64,000 nt of DNA from a bacterium (GTDB taxonomy: Bacteria; Chloroflexota; Dehalococcoidia; Tepidiformales; Tepidiformaceae), in NCBI GenBank assembly GCA_003577245.1, contig QEVS01000004.1:124001-188000 (forward strand), given 5' to 3'. Below the pieces are notes generated by a model that made no database searches, was not told the origin of the DNA, and saw only the letters and a list, made by a program, of their open reading frames with translations. This document shows, in pieces, positions 1 through 7,582 of the stretch; position 1 is the first letter of the stretch, and every line of letters starts with the position of its first letter. The position numbers were made by a program, and so were the translations under genes.

Positions 1-3000
1 GAGCGATTCCTCTTCGCCGTAGCCGCTGGAGAGGACGACGCGCACTGCCGGGTCGATAGCGCGGAGCACCCTGAACGTTTCGGCGCCATCCATGCCGGGC
101 ATGGTGAGGTCAAGCACCACGAAGTCGAAATCGCCCGGGTGAGCGCGAAAGAGCCGCACCGCCTCGTGCCCGTCTTGCGCCACGGTCACCTTTGCCCCTG
201 CCCTTTCCAGCACCCGCGCGGTCAGCCTGCGGACGGCGTCATCGTCGTCCACAACGAGGGCCCGGCTGCCATCCAGGGTCACCACAGCCGGCGCCGCTTC
301 GGGAACCGGTGCGGCTTCCACGCCATCGGCGGCAGGGATGAGCACCCGGAATGTCGAGCCCCTCCCCGGCTCGCTTGCAACGATGATCGCCCCCCGGTGC
401 GAGCGGATGATCCCCAGCACGGCCGCCATTCCAAGGCCCCGGCCCGTGAACTTGGTCGTGAAAAACGGCTCAAAGATGCGGTCCATGGTCGCCTGGTCCA
501 TCCCTGAACCCGTGTCCGACACCTCGACAAAGGCGTAGGTGCCCGGTGGCAGGTCACCATCGACGTACGAGCGCAGCAGGTCTTCGCGCGTCGCCTCCAT
601 GGCCCCCGTCTTGATCGTTATCGTTCCCGGGCTGTCGCCGATTGCGTCGGAGGCGTTGGTGATGAGGTTCATCACCACCTGGCGGAGCTGGGTGGCATCG
701 CCCTCGACCGCCGGGAGCCCGGGGGCAAAGTCGTAGACGAGCCGCGCCTTCTTCGAGATTGAGACTTCGAGCAGGTGGGCCATCTCGTTCACAAGGCCGT
801 CCAGGTTGACCGGCTCCACGGTGAAACGCGCCCGCCCCGCGTAGGCGAGAAGCTGACGCGTGAGCTCGGCTGCGCGCAGCCCCGCGGACTCGATGTCCCG
901 CACGGTGTCGCGAGCGGCGGACCCGGGGGGTAATTCGTTGAGCGCCAGGCCGGCGTTGCCGATGATCCCTGCCAGCAGGTTGTTGAAGTCGTGCGCGATT
1001 CCGCCTGCGAGCACTCCCAGGCTTTCCAGCTTCTGGGTGTGCTGGATCTGCGCTTCCATGTGCTGGCGTTCGGCTTCGGCCTTTTTTCGGGCCGTGATGT
1101 CGAGCGCCACCACATGCACCGCCGGGCGACCCTCGTGGATGAAGGGCGCGGCCGTCACCTCCACCGTTACAGTTGTCCCATCGAGCCGTACATAGGTTTG
1201 TTCGACTGGGAAGAGCCCCTTCTCCCCACCGAGCATGCGGGCGATGCGGTCGAGCGCAATCTCCCGGCTGACAGGATCGAGCACTTCCCGGATATCCATC
1301 CCTTTGAGCTCTTCCGGACTGTTGGCGCCCAGCAACCGCGCGCCGGCCGCGTTGGCGAACACAATCAGCCCGTCCTGGTGCACGGCAATCCCGTAGGGCG
1401 AGGTGTCGACGAGCAGCCGGTACCGCTCCTCGCTCTCCCTGAGCGCAGCATCGGCCCTCTTCCTGTCGCTGACATCGTGAATCACGATTCCGAGCGCAGC
1501 CGGGGCACCGTCGGGGCCCGGCATGGTGAAAAGAGAGAAGGTGATTGCGATACGCCGCCCATCCTTCGTCAGGCGCTCCGTCTCGGCGCGAACGATCTCT
1601 CCCCTGAGGGCGCGTTGCGAAAAGCCGGCCGCCTCTTCGCGCAGCTCCGGGGGCGTGATGGGCTCGAAGGTCATGCCCACCATCTCCTCGGCGGTGTAGC
1701 CAAAGAGCTGCTCGGCGGCGCGATTCCAGGTGAGGATCCGTCCCTCCATGTCGCGGCTCATGATCGCGTCGTGGGAAGATTCGACGATCGCCGCCAGTTG
1801 TGCCGACACACGGGCTGCTTCCCGGCGCTCATGTTCCGTCCGCTTCTCTTCGCTCAGGTCGTGGAAGATGGCGGCAATGCCCGTCTGGGCACCATCCACG
1901 TCGCGAATGGGAAAGGCCGAGATGCGCACGGGGAGAGTGCGGCCATCGGGACCGCGGGCCTCGATCTCGGCCTCGAACGGCTCTCCCGAAAGCGCCCGGG
2001 CAGTGAGGGGCGCCATGCGCGCGCGCTCGTCCCCTGCTGCCAGGTCGAGCCCCCTTATACCCACTATGCGGGAGGCCGGCCACCCAATGATTCGCTCAAA
2101 GGCAGGGTTCACGTACGTAACCACCCCGCTCATGTCGCGAATGAGGATGGCATCGTTGGTGGAATGGACCACCTCCGCCAGCCGGAGAGCCTCGTTCACC
2201 GCCTGTACTCGCTCGCGCTCCAGCCGCTGCCTGTCGGAGATATCGCGGAGCATCACTACATCCACCACCTGCCCGCCGGGGCCCGGAATGGAAAAGAAGG
2301 TTGCCGCCACGCCCAGGCGGCGGCCGTCCTTCGTGACGCACTCGGTCTCGGTCTGTCTCGTGCCATCGCGTTCGGGCGTATCCGCCGCCTCATTCGCGCG
2401 CAAGCCGGGGTCGGGGGGAAGGACCTGCTCTGCCCGGGTCCCCACCATCTCCCGGGCCTGGAACCCCAGCAGCCGTTCGGCGCCCCGGTTCCAGGTGAGC
2501 ACCGTTCCGTCCCGGGCGCGGCTGATGATGGCATCATCCGAGGCTTCGACCATGGCAGCGAGCCGCGCCCGCTCGCGCTCGGCGGCCACGCGGATACCGG
2601 TATCCCTGAGCACGGACCCCACCCCCGTCACGCGGCCCGAAGCATCGCGGACGGGAAAGGTGGAAAGCGAAACCAGCACCTCGCGCCCATCGCGAGTGAG
2701 CGCCACGGCGCGGTCGACCACCACGTCCGCTCGAAGAGCCCGTGCCAATAGCTCCATGGCCTCGGCGCGGTGGCGCGGCGGCGAGATATCGAACAGGCTG
2801 CGGCCAGCCATCTCCTTGGCGCTGTAACCAAGCAGCCGCTCGGCCCCCACGTTCCACGCCGTGATCGCGCCGCCCGGATCGGCGCCGATGATGGCGACGT
2901 CGGCCGCTTCCACAACGTCGGCGAGGTTTATTCCCTGCGCGGCCCCCTGCCCCCCTGTGCCCTCGGCAGGCTCAACCGCCGCTGCAGGCTGCCGCCCTGG

Positions 3001-3372
3001 GGAGGGCCAGCGCCGGCGGCCCGCCATGAACCCAAGCGCCAGGAAAAGCGCGGCGCCCACAAGCGCGACCGCCCCGCCCGGCCACAGCGCATCCGCGTGG
3101 ACGATAGAGTGGTCGAACAGCCCCGGGCCCGGTAGTCCGCGCCCGGCCGTCCCGGCGTTGGCGGCGAGCGCCGCCGGTGAGCTGCCCGGGGCATGCGTCG
3201 CAGGTCCATCCGCCGGGGGATCCATGGGCAGGGAGAGAGTGGCGCATTCCCCGGGACTTCCGAGTTGGCGCTCAAGGGCCGCCGCGGGCTGCGCTCCCAG
3301 CACCAGCCCGAGCACCAGAAAGCCCGCCACCAGGGGCCGGCGCTGTGCTGTGGACGGCCACCAGGGCGGCAT
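1..3372 (-). CDS. Hybrid PAS sensor histidine kinase with receiver domain (3' end off the window)
   Basis: The minus-strand frame is open from an ATG at 3372 to base 1 (1124 codons) with no stop, so the C-terminus is missing. I read it by hand. A hydrophobic segment (about 13-30) and a second (about 105-122) bracket a roughly 75-residue outer loop. Five PAS-like domains follow, starting near residues 149, 277, 394, 526 and 650; several carry the TWNRGAERL-like motif. The phosphoacceptor histidine is in AHDFNN (H794), then an HATPase domain with an N box near 900 and a GRGLGMAAV lid near 980. A receiver begins near 1037 (VVDDDD) with phosphoacceptor D1088 in LDLTMPGMDG. It probably senses a redox, ligand or envelope cue and passes phosphate within the same chain. 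No partner regulator is adjacent on the visible side. The start fits a hydrophobic N-terminus; no strong ribosome site precedes it. Confidence 0.9.
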   Translation of the reverse strand, partial: MPPWWPSTAQRRPLVAGFLVLGLVLGAQPAAALERQLGSPGECATLSLPMDPPADGPATHAPGSSPAALAANAGTAGRGLPGPGLFDHSIVHADALWPGGAVALVGAALFLALGFMAGRRRWPSPGRQPAAAVEPAEGTGGQGAAQGINLADVVEAADVAIIGADPGGAITAWNVGAERLLGYSAKEMAGRSLFDISPPRHRAEAMELLARALRADVVVDRAVALTRDGREVLVSLSTFPVRDASGRVTGVGSVLRDTGIRVAAERERARLAAMVEASDDAIISRARDGTVLTWNRGAERLLGFQAREMVGTRAEQVLPPDPGLRANEAADTPERDGTRQTETECVTKDGRRLGVAATFFSIPGPGGQVVDVVMLRDISDRQRLERERVQAVNEALRLAEVVHSTNDAILIRDMSGVVTYVNPAFERIIGWPASRIVGIRGLDLAAGDERARMAPLTARALSGEPFEAEIEARGPDGRTLPVRISAFPIRDVDGAQTGIAAIFHDLSEEKRTEHERREAARVSAQLAAIVESSHDAIMSRDMEGRILTWNRAAEQLFGYTAEEMVGMTFEPITPPELREEAAGFSQRALRGEIVRAETERLTKDGRRIAITFSLFTMPGPDGAPAALGIVIHDVSDRKRADAALRESEERYRLLVDTSPYGIAVHQDGLIVFANAAGARLLGANSPEELKGMDIREVLDPVSREIALDRIARMLGGEKGLFPVEQTYVRLDGTTVTVEVTAAPFIHEGRPAVHVVALDITARKKAEAERQHMEAQIQHTQKLESLGVLAGGIAHDFNNLLAGIIGNAGLALNELPPGSAARDTVRDIESAGLRAAELTRQLLAYAGRARFTVEPVNLDGLVNEMAHLLEVSISKKARLVYDFAPGLPAVEGDATQLRQVVMNLITNASDAIGDSPGTITIKTGAMEATREDLLRSYVDGDLPPGTYAFVEVSDTGSGMDQATMDRIFEPFFTTKFTGRGLGMAAVLGIIRSHRGAIIVASEPGRGSTFRVLIPAADGVEAAPVPEAAPAVVTLDGSRALVVDDDDAVRRLTARVLERAGAKVTVAQDGHEAVRLFRAHPGDFDFVVLDLTMPGMDGAETFRVLRAIDPAVRVVLSSGYGEEESL

Positions 3373-3415
3373 TAACAACCCCCTTCTGCGTGCACCTGCC
3401 CTGTATACCGCACGA

Positions 3416-3445
3416 ATCATAAGTTAACGCCGGGTCGAGTGTCAG
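3416..3445 (-). promoter_or_regulatory. Candidate sigma-70 promoter of the hybrid kinase
   Basis: On the minus strand a -35-like CTGACA (3440-3445) and a -10-like TATGAT (3416-3421) are separated by 18 bases and lie 44 bases before the kinase ATG at 3372. This is seen by eye only. Confidence 0.4.
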
Positions 3446-3558
3446 GCTTCGATTGAATCCTTGTTTCGTCCAAAACAGCGCCATCACGCAAGAGGTCGCC
3501 GGGGGCTGCTCCAGGGGGGCGCCCTATTGCCCCACGATGGGGGTGCAAAGACTTTAAT

Positions 3559-3572
3559 AAGTTCGTAAACTT
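3559..3572. promoter_or_regulatory. Inverted repeat, possible operator of the SufR-like gene
   Basis: AAGTT-CGTA-AACTT forms perfect 5-bp arms about 78 bases before the GTG of the SufR-like regulator, in an unusually AT-rich patch between divergent genes. Regulators of this family often control themselves, so an autoregulatory site is plausible. The arms are short and chance is not excluded. Confidence 0.35.
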
Positions 3573-3649
3573 GCGTTATCCGCAGGAAGAATGGCGCGAA
3601 GCATGTACATCGTGGTGCATTACTTGTCAGGAAACAGGATAATTCGAAC

Positions 3650-4303
3650 GTGACCGCCAACCAGTCCGCTACTCTCGCCTCGTTGCCTACCACCCGGCGC
3701 GAGATCCTGACGACGCTCAAGGAGCGTGGTGGCGCCCGCGCCGAGGAGCTCGCAACCGCGCTTGGCATCACGGTGAGCGCCATCCGGCAACACCTGGCCG
3801 CCCTCGACGCCGGTGGCCTCGTTTCTCACCGCGAGCTCAAGGGCGGCCCCGGCCGGCCCAAGTTCATCTTCCACCTCACTGCCGCCGCCGAGGCCCTCTT
3901 CCCCCAGGCCTACAGCGAGCTCGCCAACGACCTGCTCGATATCGTCCGCGGAGAGGACCCCGGTATGGCCGACCGCGTGCTCCAGCGCCTGGCCGAACGG
4001 AACCTGGGTTTCACCAGGAACCGGCTCCGCGGCCAGGGCTACGCCGAGCGCCTGAACAGCCTCGTCAGCGTCCTCGATGAGCGCGGCTTCTTGCCCCGGC
4101 TCGAAACCCACGAAGACGGCTCCTTTACCCTGACGATGCACAACTGCCCTGTCCTTGCCGTGGCAACGAACTTCCAGGGCATTTGCGATGGCGAGGTCGG
4201 GGTGCTGCAGTCGGTCCTGCCCGAGGTCGAACTGACCCAGTGCACGCGCATGCGCGAAGGCTCGCACGCCTGCGAGTTCCGCGGCGCCCCCCGTCGCAAG
4301 TAG
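3650..4303 (+). CDS. SufR-like iron-sulfur-responsive transcriptional regulator
   Basis: A 217-residue protein with an N-terminal winged helix (about 15-75; TVSAIRQHLAALDAGGLVSH recognition region and a GGPGRPKF wing) and a C-terminal sensor region. Four cysteines lie at 166 (HNCP), 179 (GICDGE), 198 (TQC) and 208 (HACEF). That arrangement matches SufR-type regulators, which bind an Fe-S cluster and repress suf genes when the cluster is present. No suf gene is in this window, so the target is unknown; the divergent kinase and the gene itself are candidates. GTG start, taken because the frame begins in the HTH lead-in; no clear Shine-Dalgarno is visible. Family assignment is fairly sure; control of Fe-S assembly is inferred from the family. 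Confidence 0.8.
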   Translation: MTANQSATLASLPTTRREILTTLKERGGARAEELATALGITVSAIRQHLAALDAGGLVSHRELKGGPGRPKFIFHLTAAAEALFPQAYSELANDLLDIVRGEDPGMADRVLQRLAERNLGFTRNRLRGQGYAERLNSLVSVLDERGFLPRLETHEDGSFTLTMHNCPVLAVATNFQGICDGEVGVLQSVLPEVELTQCTRMREGSHACEFRGAPRRK

Positions 4304-4365
4304 GGCCCGGCTTTCTCCCCAATCCCTGCAAGGCGATGGCCACCCGAGCCAGCGCCCACAACAAA

Positions 4366-4390
4366 GCGGGGCCGGATGTCCCGGCCCCGC
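4366..4390 (-). terminator. Intrinsic terminator of the thiolase gene
   Basis: A perfect 10-bp stem (GCGGGGCCGG / CCGGCCCCGC) with a 5-base loop lies 38 bases past the thiolase stop. Reading the minus strand, the stem is followed by TTTGTTGTG, a modest U-rich tail. It also sits between convergent genes and could end transcription from the SufR-like gene, though the plus-strand tail is not T-rich. Confidence 0.7.
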
Positions 4391-4427
4391 CCATGCTTGC
4401 TCCAGGGAGCCCTCGCCTCGAACGAGT

Positions 4428-5732
4428 CTAGAGAGCCTCGATGATGGTGCTGATGCCCATCCCGGCGCCGATGCACTGCGTGGCGAGGCCATACTTCTTG
4501 CCGCTGCGCCGCAGTTCGTGGCCAACGGTGAGCACAAGGCGCGCTCCCGTCGCCCCGAGCGGATGCCCAATCGCAATCGAGCCGCCGTTGACGTTCACCC
4601 GGTCGAGCGGGATGCCAAGGTCCTTGCAGGACGGGATAACCTGCGCCGCGAACGCCTCGTTGAACTCCACCCGGTCGATGTCGCCCGCCTCTATCCCGGC
4701 GTGGCGGAGCGCCTTCTTCGTCGAGGGGATCGGGCCGAGGCCCATCACCTGCGGCTTCACGCCGGCCACGCCGTAGCCAACGATCCGCGCCAGGGGCTCC
4801 AGCCCGAGCTCGAGGGCCTTCTTCTCGCTCATGAGCAGCGCCGCCGAGAAGCCATCGTTGGTCGGGCAGCTGTTGCCGGCCGTGATGCGGAGCTCTTCGC
4901 CGCGCGGGCTCACCACGCCCTTCACGGCCGGAAGCTGACCAAGCGTCTCAAGGTTTGTGCCCGGCCTCAGGCACTCGTCACGGTCGAAGACGATCTTCTG
5001 GCCGCGCTCGGCCTCCACCCAGTTGCCTTCCGCATCGAAGACGGGCTCTTCAACCTCAAGCGGGATGATCTCGTCCTTGTAGATACCCTTCTCGTAGGCC
5101 GCGGCCGTCTTCCGGTGGCTCTCCACCGAAAAAGCATCCATCTCTTCGCGCGTGAGTCCGTAAACCTCGGCCACGTTCTGGGCCGTCTGAACCATGGAAA
5201 GGATCGGCGAGTAGTCCAGGATCTCGTCCTGGAAGGGAACGCTGAAGGTGTCGAAGTGGTCCGGCGCCATGTCGCGCTGCAGCTTGCTCATGGCCAGCCG
5301 CTTCTGGTTGAACTCGGTGATGCGGGTGGCCGTGCCGCGGGGCCCGCCACCAAGTTGGCGGCCCATGCGCTCCACGCCGATGGCGATGCCGCATTCGGTG
5401 GCCCCCACCTGGATCGACTGGGCGACGCGGTGAAGGGTCTCCATGCTCGAGCCGCACTGGCGGTTGCTGGAGAAGGACGAGACCTCCATGGGCAGGCCCG
5501 CAAGCCTGGCCACGACATCTCCGCCAATGCCGGCAAGCTCGGCAACCCCGCCGACGTTGCCCATCCCAACGTCCTCAATCATCCAGGGGCCCACCTTCGG
5601 GTTCCGCTCCAGGAGAGCGCGCACAACCTGGGCGCCCACCTCATCCAGCCGGGTGGCCACCAGCTTGCCTCGCCCGCCGCGCGAGAACGCGGAGCGGACG
5701 CCATCCACGATAACGACGCTGTTCAGTTCCAA
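4428..5732 (-). CDS. Thiolase family acetyl-CoA C-acyltransferase
   Basis: A 434-residue thiolase, slightly longer than typical 390-400-residue members. It keeps the acyl-enzyme cysteine in NRQCGSS (C93), NEAFAAQ, the GHPLGATGAR histidine motif, and the C-terminal CIGAGMG cysteine. These residues support thiolytic cleavage of 3-ketoacyl-CoA, or the reverse Claisen condensation, in the cytoplasm. The substrate chain length cannot be read from the sequence. It stands alone, with a terminator after it and a perfect palindrome before it. Elsewhere in the window are acyl-CoA dehydrogenases and an enoyl-CoA hydratase that could supply the other beta-oxidation steps, but they are not in one operon. 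Confidence 0.93.
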   Translation of the reverse strand: MELNSVVIVDGVRSAFSRGGRGKLVATRLDEVGAQVVRALLERNPKVGPWMIEDVGMGNVGGVAELAGIGGDVVARLAGLPMEVSSFSSNRQCGSSMETLHRVAQSIQVGATECGIAIGVERMGRQLGGGPRGTATRITEFNQKRLAMSKLQRDMAPDHFDTFSVPFQDEILDYSPILSMVQTAQNVAEVYGLTREEMDAFSVESHRKTAAAYEKGIYKDEIIPLEVEEPVFDAEGNWVEAERGQKIVFDRDECLRPGTNLETLGQLPAVKGVVSPRGEELRITAGNSCPTNDGFSAALLMSEKKALELGLEPLARIVGYGVAGVKPQVMGLGPIPSTKKALRHAGIEAGDIDRVEFNEAFAAQVIPSCKDLGIPLDRVNVNGGSIAIGHPLGATGARLVLTVGHELRRSGKKYGLATQCIGAGMGISTIIEAL

Positions 5733-5779
5733 GGGTCTTCCTTCGTGACTGCGGGCCGCTTCTATGGCTCGCAGCGGTG

Positions 5780-5793
5780 TGATTCGCGAATCA
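5780..5793. promoter_or_regulatory. Perfect palindrome upstream of thiolase, candidate operator
   Basis: TGATTCGCGAATCA is a perfect 14-bp palindrome 48 bases upstream of the thiolase ATG. It overlaps a minus-strand -10-like TATGAT (5790-5795), the position expected for a repressor site. The binding protein is unknown; TetR- or GntR-type fatty-acid regulators would be natural candidates. Confidence 0.45.
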
Positions 5794-5928
5794 TATCGCA
5801 GCTACATCTGCGGGGCGAATAGTCCCGCCTGCGAATGGCCCCACAGGCGGCGAACGATGATGGCAGCCGGTGGAGAGCCACCTGCCCGGCCGTCAGCCCC
5901 CGGCAGCCCCGCGGTAACCGGGAGCGCC

Positions 5929-6255
5929 TCAGGCCGCCGGGGGCAGCGTGGGCAGCCACTCCGCCGCGCGGGAATTGCCCAGCCGCGCGCGTGAACGCGA
6001 GGTGGGGCGCAGGCCATCGCGCCAAGAAGGCGCCGTGCCCGCCGCGCGGAAGCCACGTACCTGGAGCCCGGCCTGCGCGAACTTTTCGAGCACCGCGCCA
6101 AGGGGCACCCGCGGCTCGATGTAGACGCCATCGATGGTGTGGGCGCACATCGTCGCAAGGCCTTCGCGTTCCAGGCGCGCGGGGAACCCCGGCGGCGCCC
6201 AGCCTGTTTCCACGACATATCCCCTGCCGGGGCGGTAGGTTGCCTGCTCGCTCAT
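5929..6255 (-). CDS. Hypothetical protein, 108 residues
   Basis: The frame is open further upstream, but the ATG at 6255 is preceded by a strong GGAGGG ribosome site, so translation should start at MSEQATYRPGRGYVVETG. The protein is soluble, rich in Arg, Gly and Pro, and has no membrane segment or known motif. The last 30 residues are low-complexity. It lies between the thiolase and a divergent ArsR-type gene and shares that intergenic region. I do not recognise the family; the strong ribosome site is the best argument that it is real. Confidence 0.6.
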   Translation of the reverse strand: MSEQATYRPGRGYVVETGWAPPGFPARLEREGLATMCAHTIDGVYIEPRVPLGAVLEKFAQAGLQVRGFRAAGTAPSWRDGLRPTSRSRARLGNSRAAEWLPTLPPAA

Positions 6256-6382
6256 CACATTCCCTCCGTGGTTTTGTTGTCCATGCAATGGACCGCGGCC
6301 CCGGTGGGGTGACGCCGGCGGCGCGTGCATCGTAAAGACGCCCTGACCCGCCCGTTCCGATGCGCTGTCACCCGATTAGGGT

Positions 6383-6388
6383 TATAGT
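6383..6388 (+). promoter_or_regulatory. -10 element suggesting a leaderless ArsR-type transcript
   Basis: TATAGT ends nine bases before the ATG at 6398, so transcription would start within about two to four bases of the start codon. No Shine-Dalgarno precedes the ATG, consistent with a leaderless mRNA. No good -35 was found. Confidence 0.4.
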
Positions 6389-6397
6389 CATAGCACG

Positions 6398-7405
6398 ATG
6401 CCAGTTGAGCTCGAACCGGCCCCGCTAACGCACGGGCCCCGCGTGGCCGTTTCCGGTGTGATGGAGCTCAACTTCGCGCTCTTCACGGTCGAGTGCCTCA
6501 CCCGGCCCCCTCGCTATGGAGCCTATCCCTGCGCTCCGTGGGCCCAATCCGCCCTTACTTCCGATCCCGGCACTCTCAACCGGGTCGCCGCCTTCTGGGG
6601 TGACGGGCATGCCGAGTGGGCCGAATCGCTCATCCTTGCCCATCGCGGCGGAATGCTGCTTGACGAATCACCCGATGCCTTCCTCGAAAACCTCGACCGC
6701 CTCATCATGCTCACCCCCGACGTCCCGCCCCTCCCCAGCGAATCGCCCGAGGTGCGCGACCTCCTTGTAGCGCGCATCGCCCGCCTCCGCGACTCGCAGG
6801 ACCTGCGGCGCCAGTACGCGGGGCTCCTCCGCGACGTCTGGAACCTGGTGGAGCCGGGATGGCGCAAGGAAGGGCTCCCGGGCGCGCGCCAGAGAGCCGC
6901 ACGTCTCGAGCAACAGCTCGCCGGCGGCGCCGATGTGCGCACGCTGCTTCCCGGGCACCACTTCGTGATGCGCGAACGTCACGCTGCCGAGTTCCGGGCG
7001 GCCGAAGAACGGGGCGAGGCCGTGCTGGTGCCCCTCGCCGTCTCCGGCGCTGGCGTCGCCTACTTTGTCCTCCCCGGGATTGCGATCGTGGCCTTTGGTC
7101 CCGAAAGCGGCGCCGGCAGCGCAAAGCACCGTGCCTCCATGGAGCGCGCCGCCGCGAGGTTCAAGGTCCTTTCTGACGCCACGCGCCTCGCCATCCTCGA
7201 CCAGGTCAGCTACGACGACCACACCATCACTGACCTCGCGCGGTCGCTTGAGGTCTCGCAGCCGACCGTGAGCGTGCACATGAAGGCGCTTCGCGAAGCC
7301 GGCCTCGTCGAGGCGCATCGCGAAGACGGGCGCACAACCTACCGGGCCGCGCCGGCGCGCACCCGCGAATACGTCAACGAAGCGCTGGAGGAGCTCGGAC
7401 GCTGA
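6398..7405 (+). CDS. ArsR-family winged-helix transcriptional regulator with large N-terminal domain
   Basis: A 335-residue protein. Residues about 255-335 are an ArsR-type winged helix: KVLSDATRLAILDQV, then TITDLARSLEVSQPTVSVHM as helix-turn-helix and a wing before the C-terminus. The first 240 residues have no metal-binding cysteine cluster typical of ArsR. They resemble the extra domain of long ArsR-like regulators (DUF5937-like), whose ligand is unknown. It would act as a DNA-binding dimer in the cytoplasm. The preceding -10 element suggests a leaderless transcript. No obvious target operon is adjacent; the divergent 108-residue protein is one possibility. Confidence 0.85.
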   Translation: MPVELEPAPLTHGPRVAVSGVMELNFALFTVECLTRPPRYGAYPCAPWAQSALTSDPGTLNRVAAFWGDGHAEWAESLILAHRGGMLLDESPDAFLENLDRLIMLTPDVPPLPSESPEVRDLLVARIARLRDSQDLRRQYAGLLRDVWNLVEPGWRKEGLPGARQRAARLEQQLAGGADVRTLLPGHHFVMRERHAAEFRAAEERGEAVLVPLAVSGAGVAYFVLPGIAIVAFGPESGAGSAKHRASMERAAARFKVLSDATRLAILDQVSYDDHTITDLARSLEVSQPTVSVHMKALREAGLVEAHREDGRTTYRAAPARTREYVNEALEELGR

Positions 7406-7582
7406 GCGATAGCCGCCGCCGGGAGCAGCCATTGGCGCTTTCGATTTACGGGTTTGCCCTAGAGACTGTTCCCCTGCTTGTTGTTCTCATGTTGGAACGC
7501 GGTGGTATATTAGGCGCCGGCCCGGCGCTGGCGGGGTGTAGCTGCCGTAAAGCGGTAGCGTGCGCCGGGTTCGCGACACCCC

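Noticed and set aside
991-2827. Long plus-strand open frames over the first kinase gene
   Set aside because: They are antisense to a continuous minus-strand kinase with PAS, HisKA, HATPase and receiver motifs; the plus-strand proteins are Arg/His-rich and match nothing.
4518-5822. 434-codon plus-strand frame over thiolase
   Set aside because: Antisense of a clear thiolase with catalytic residues.
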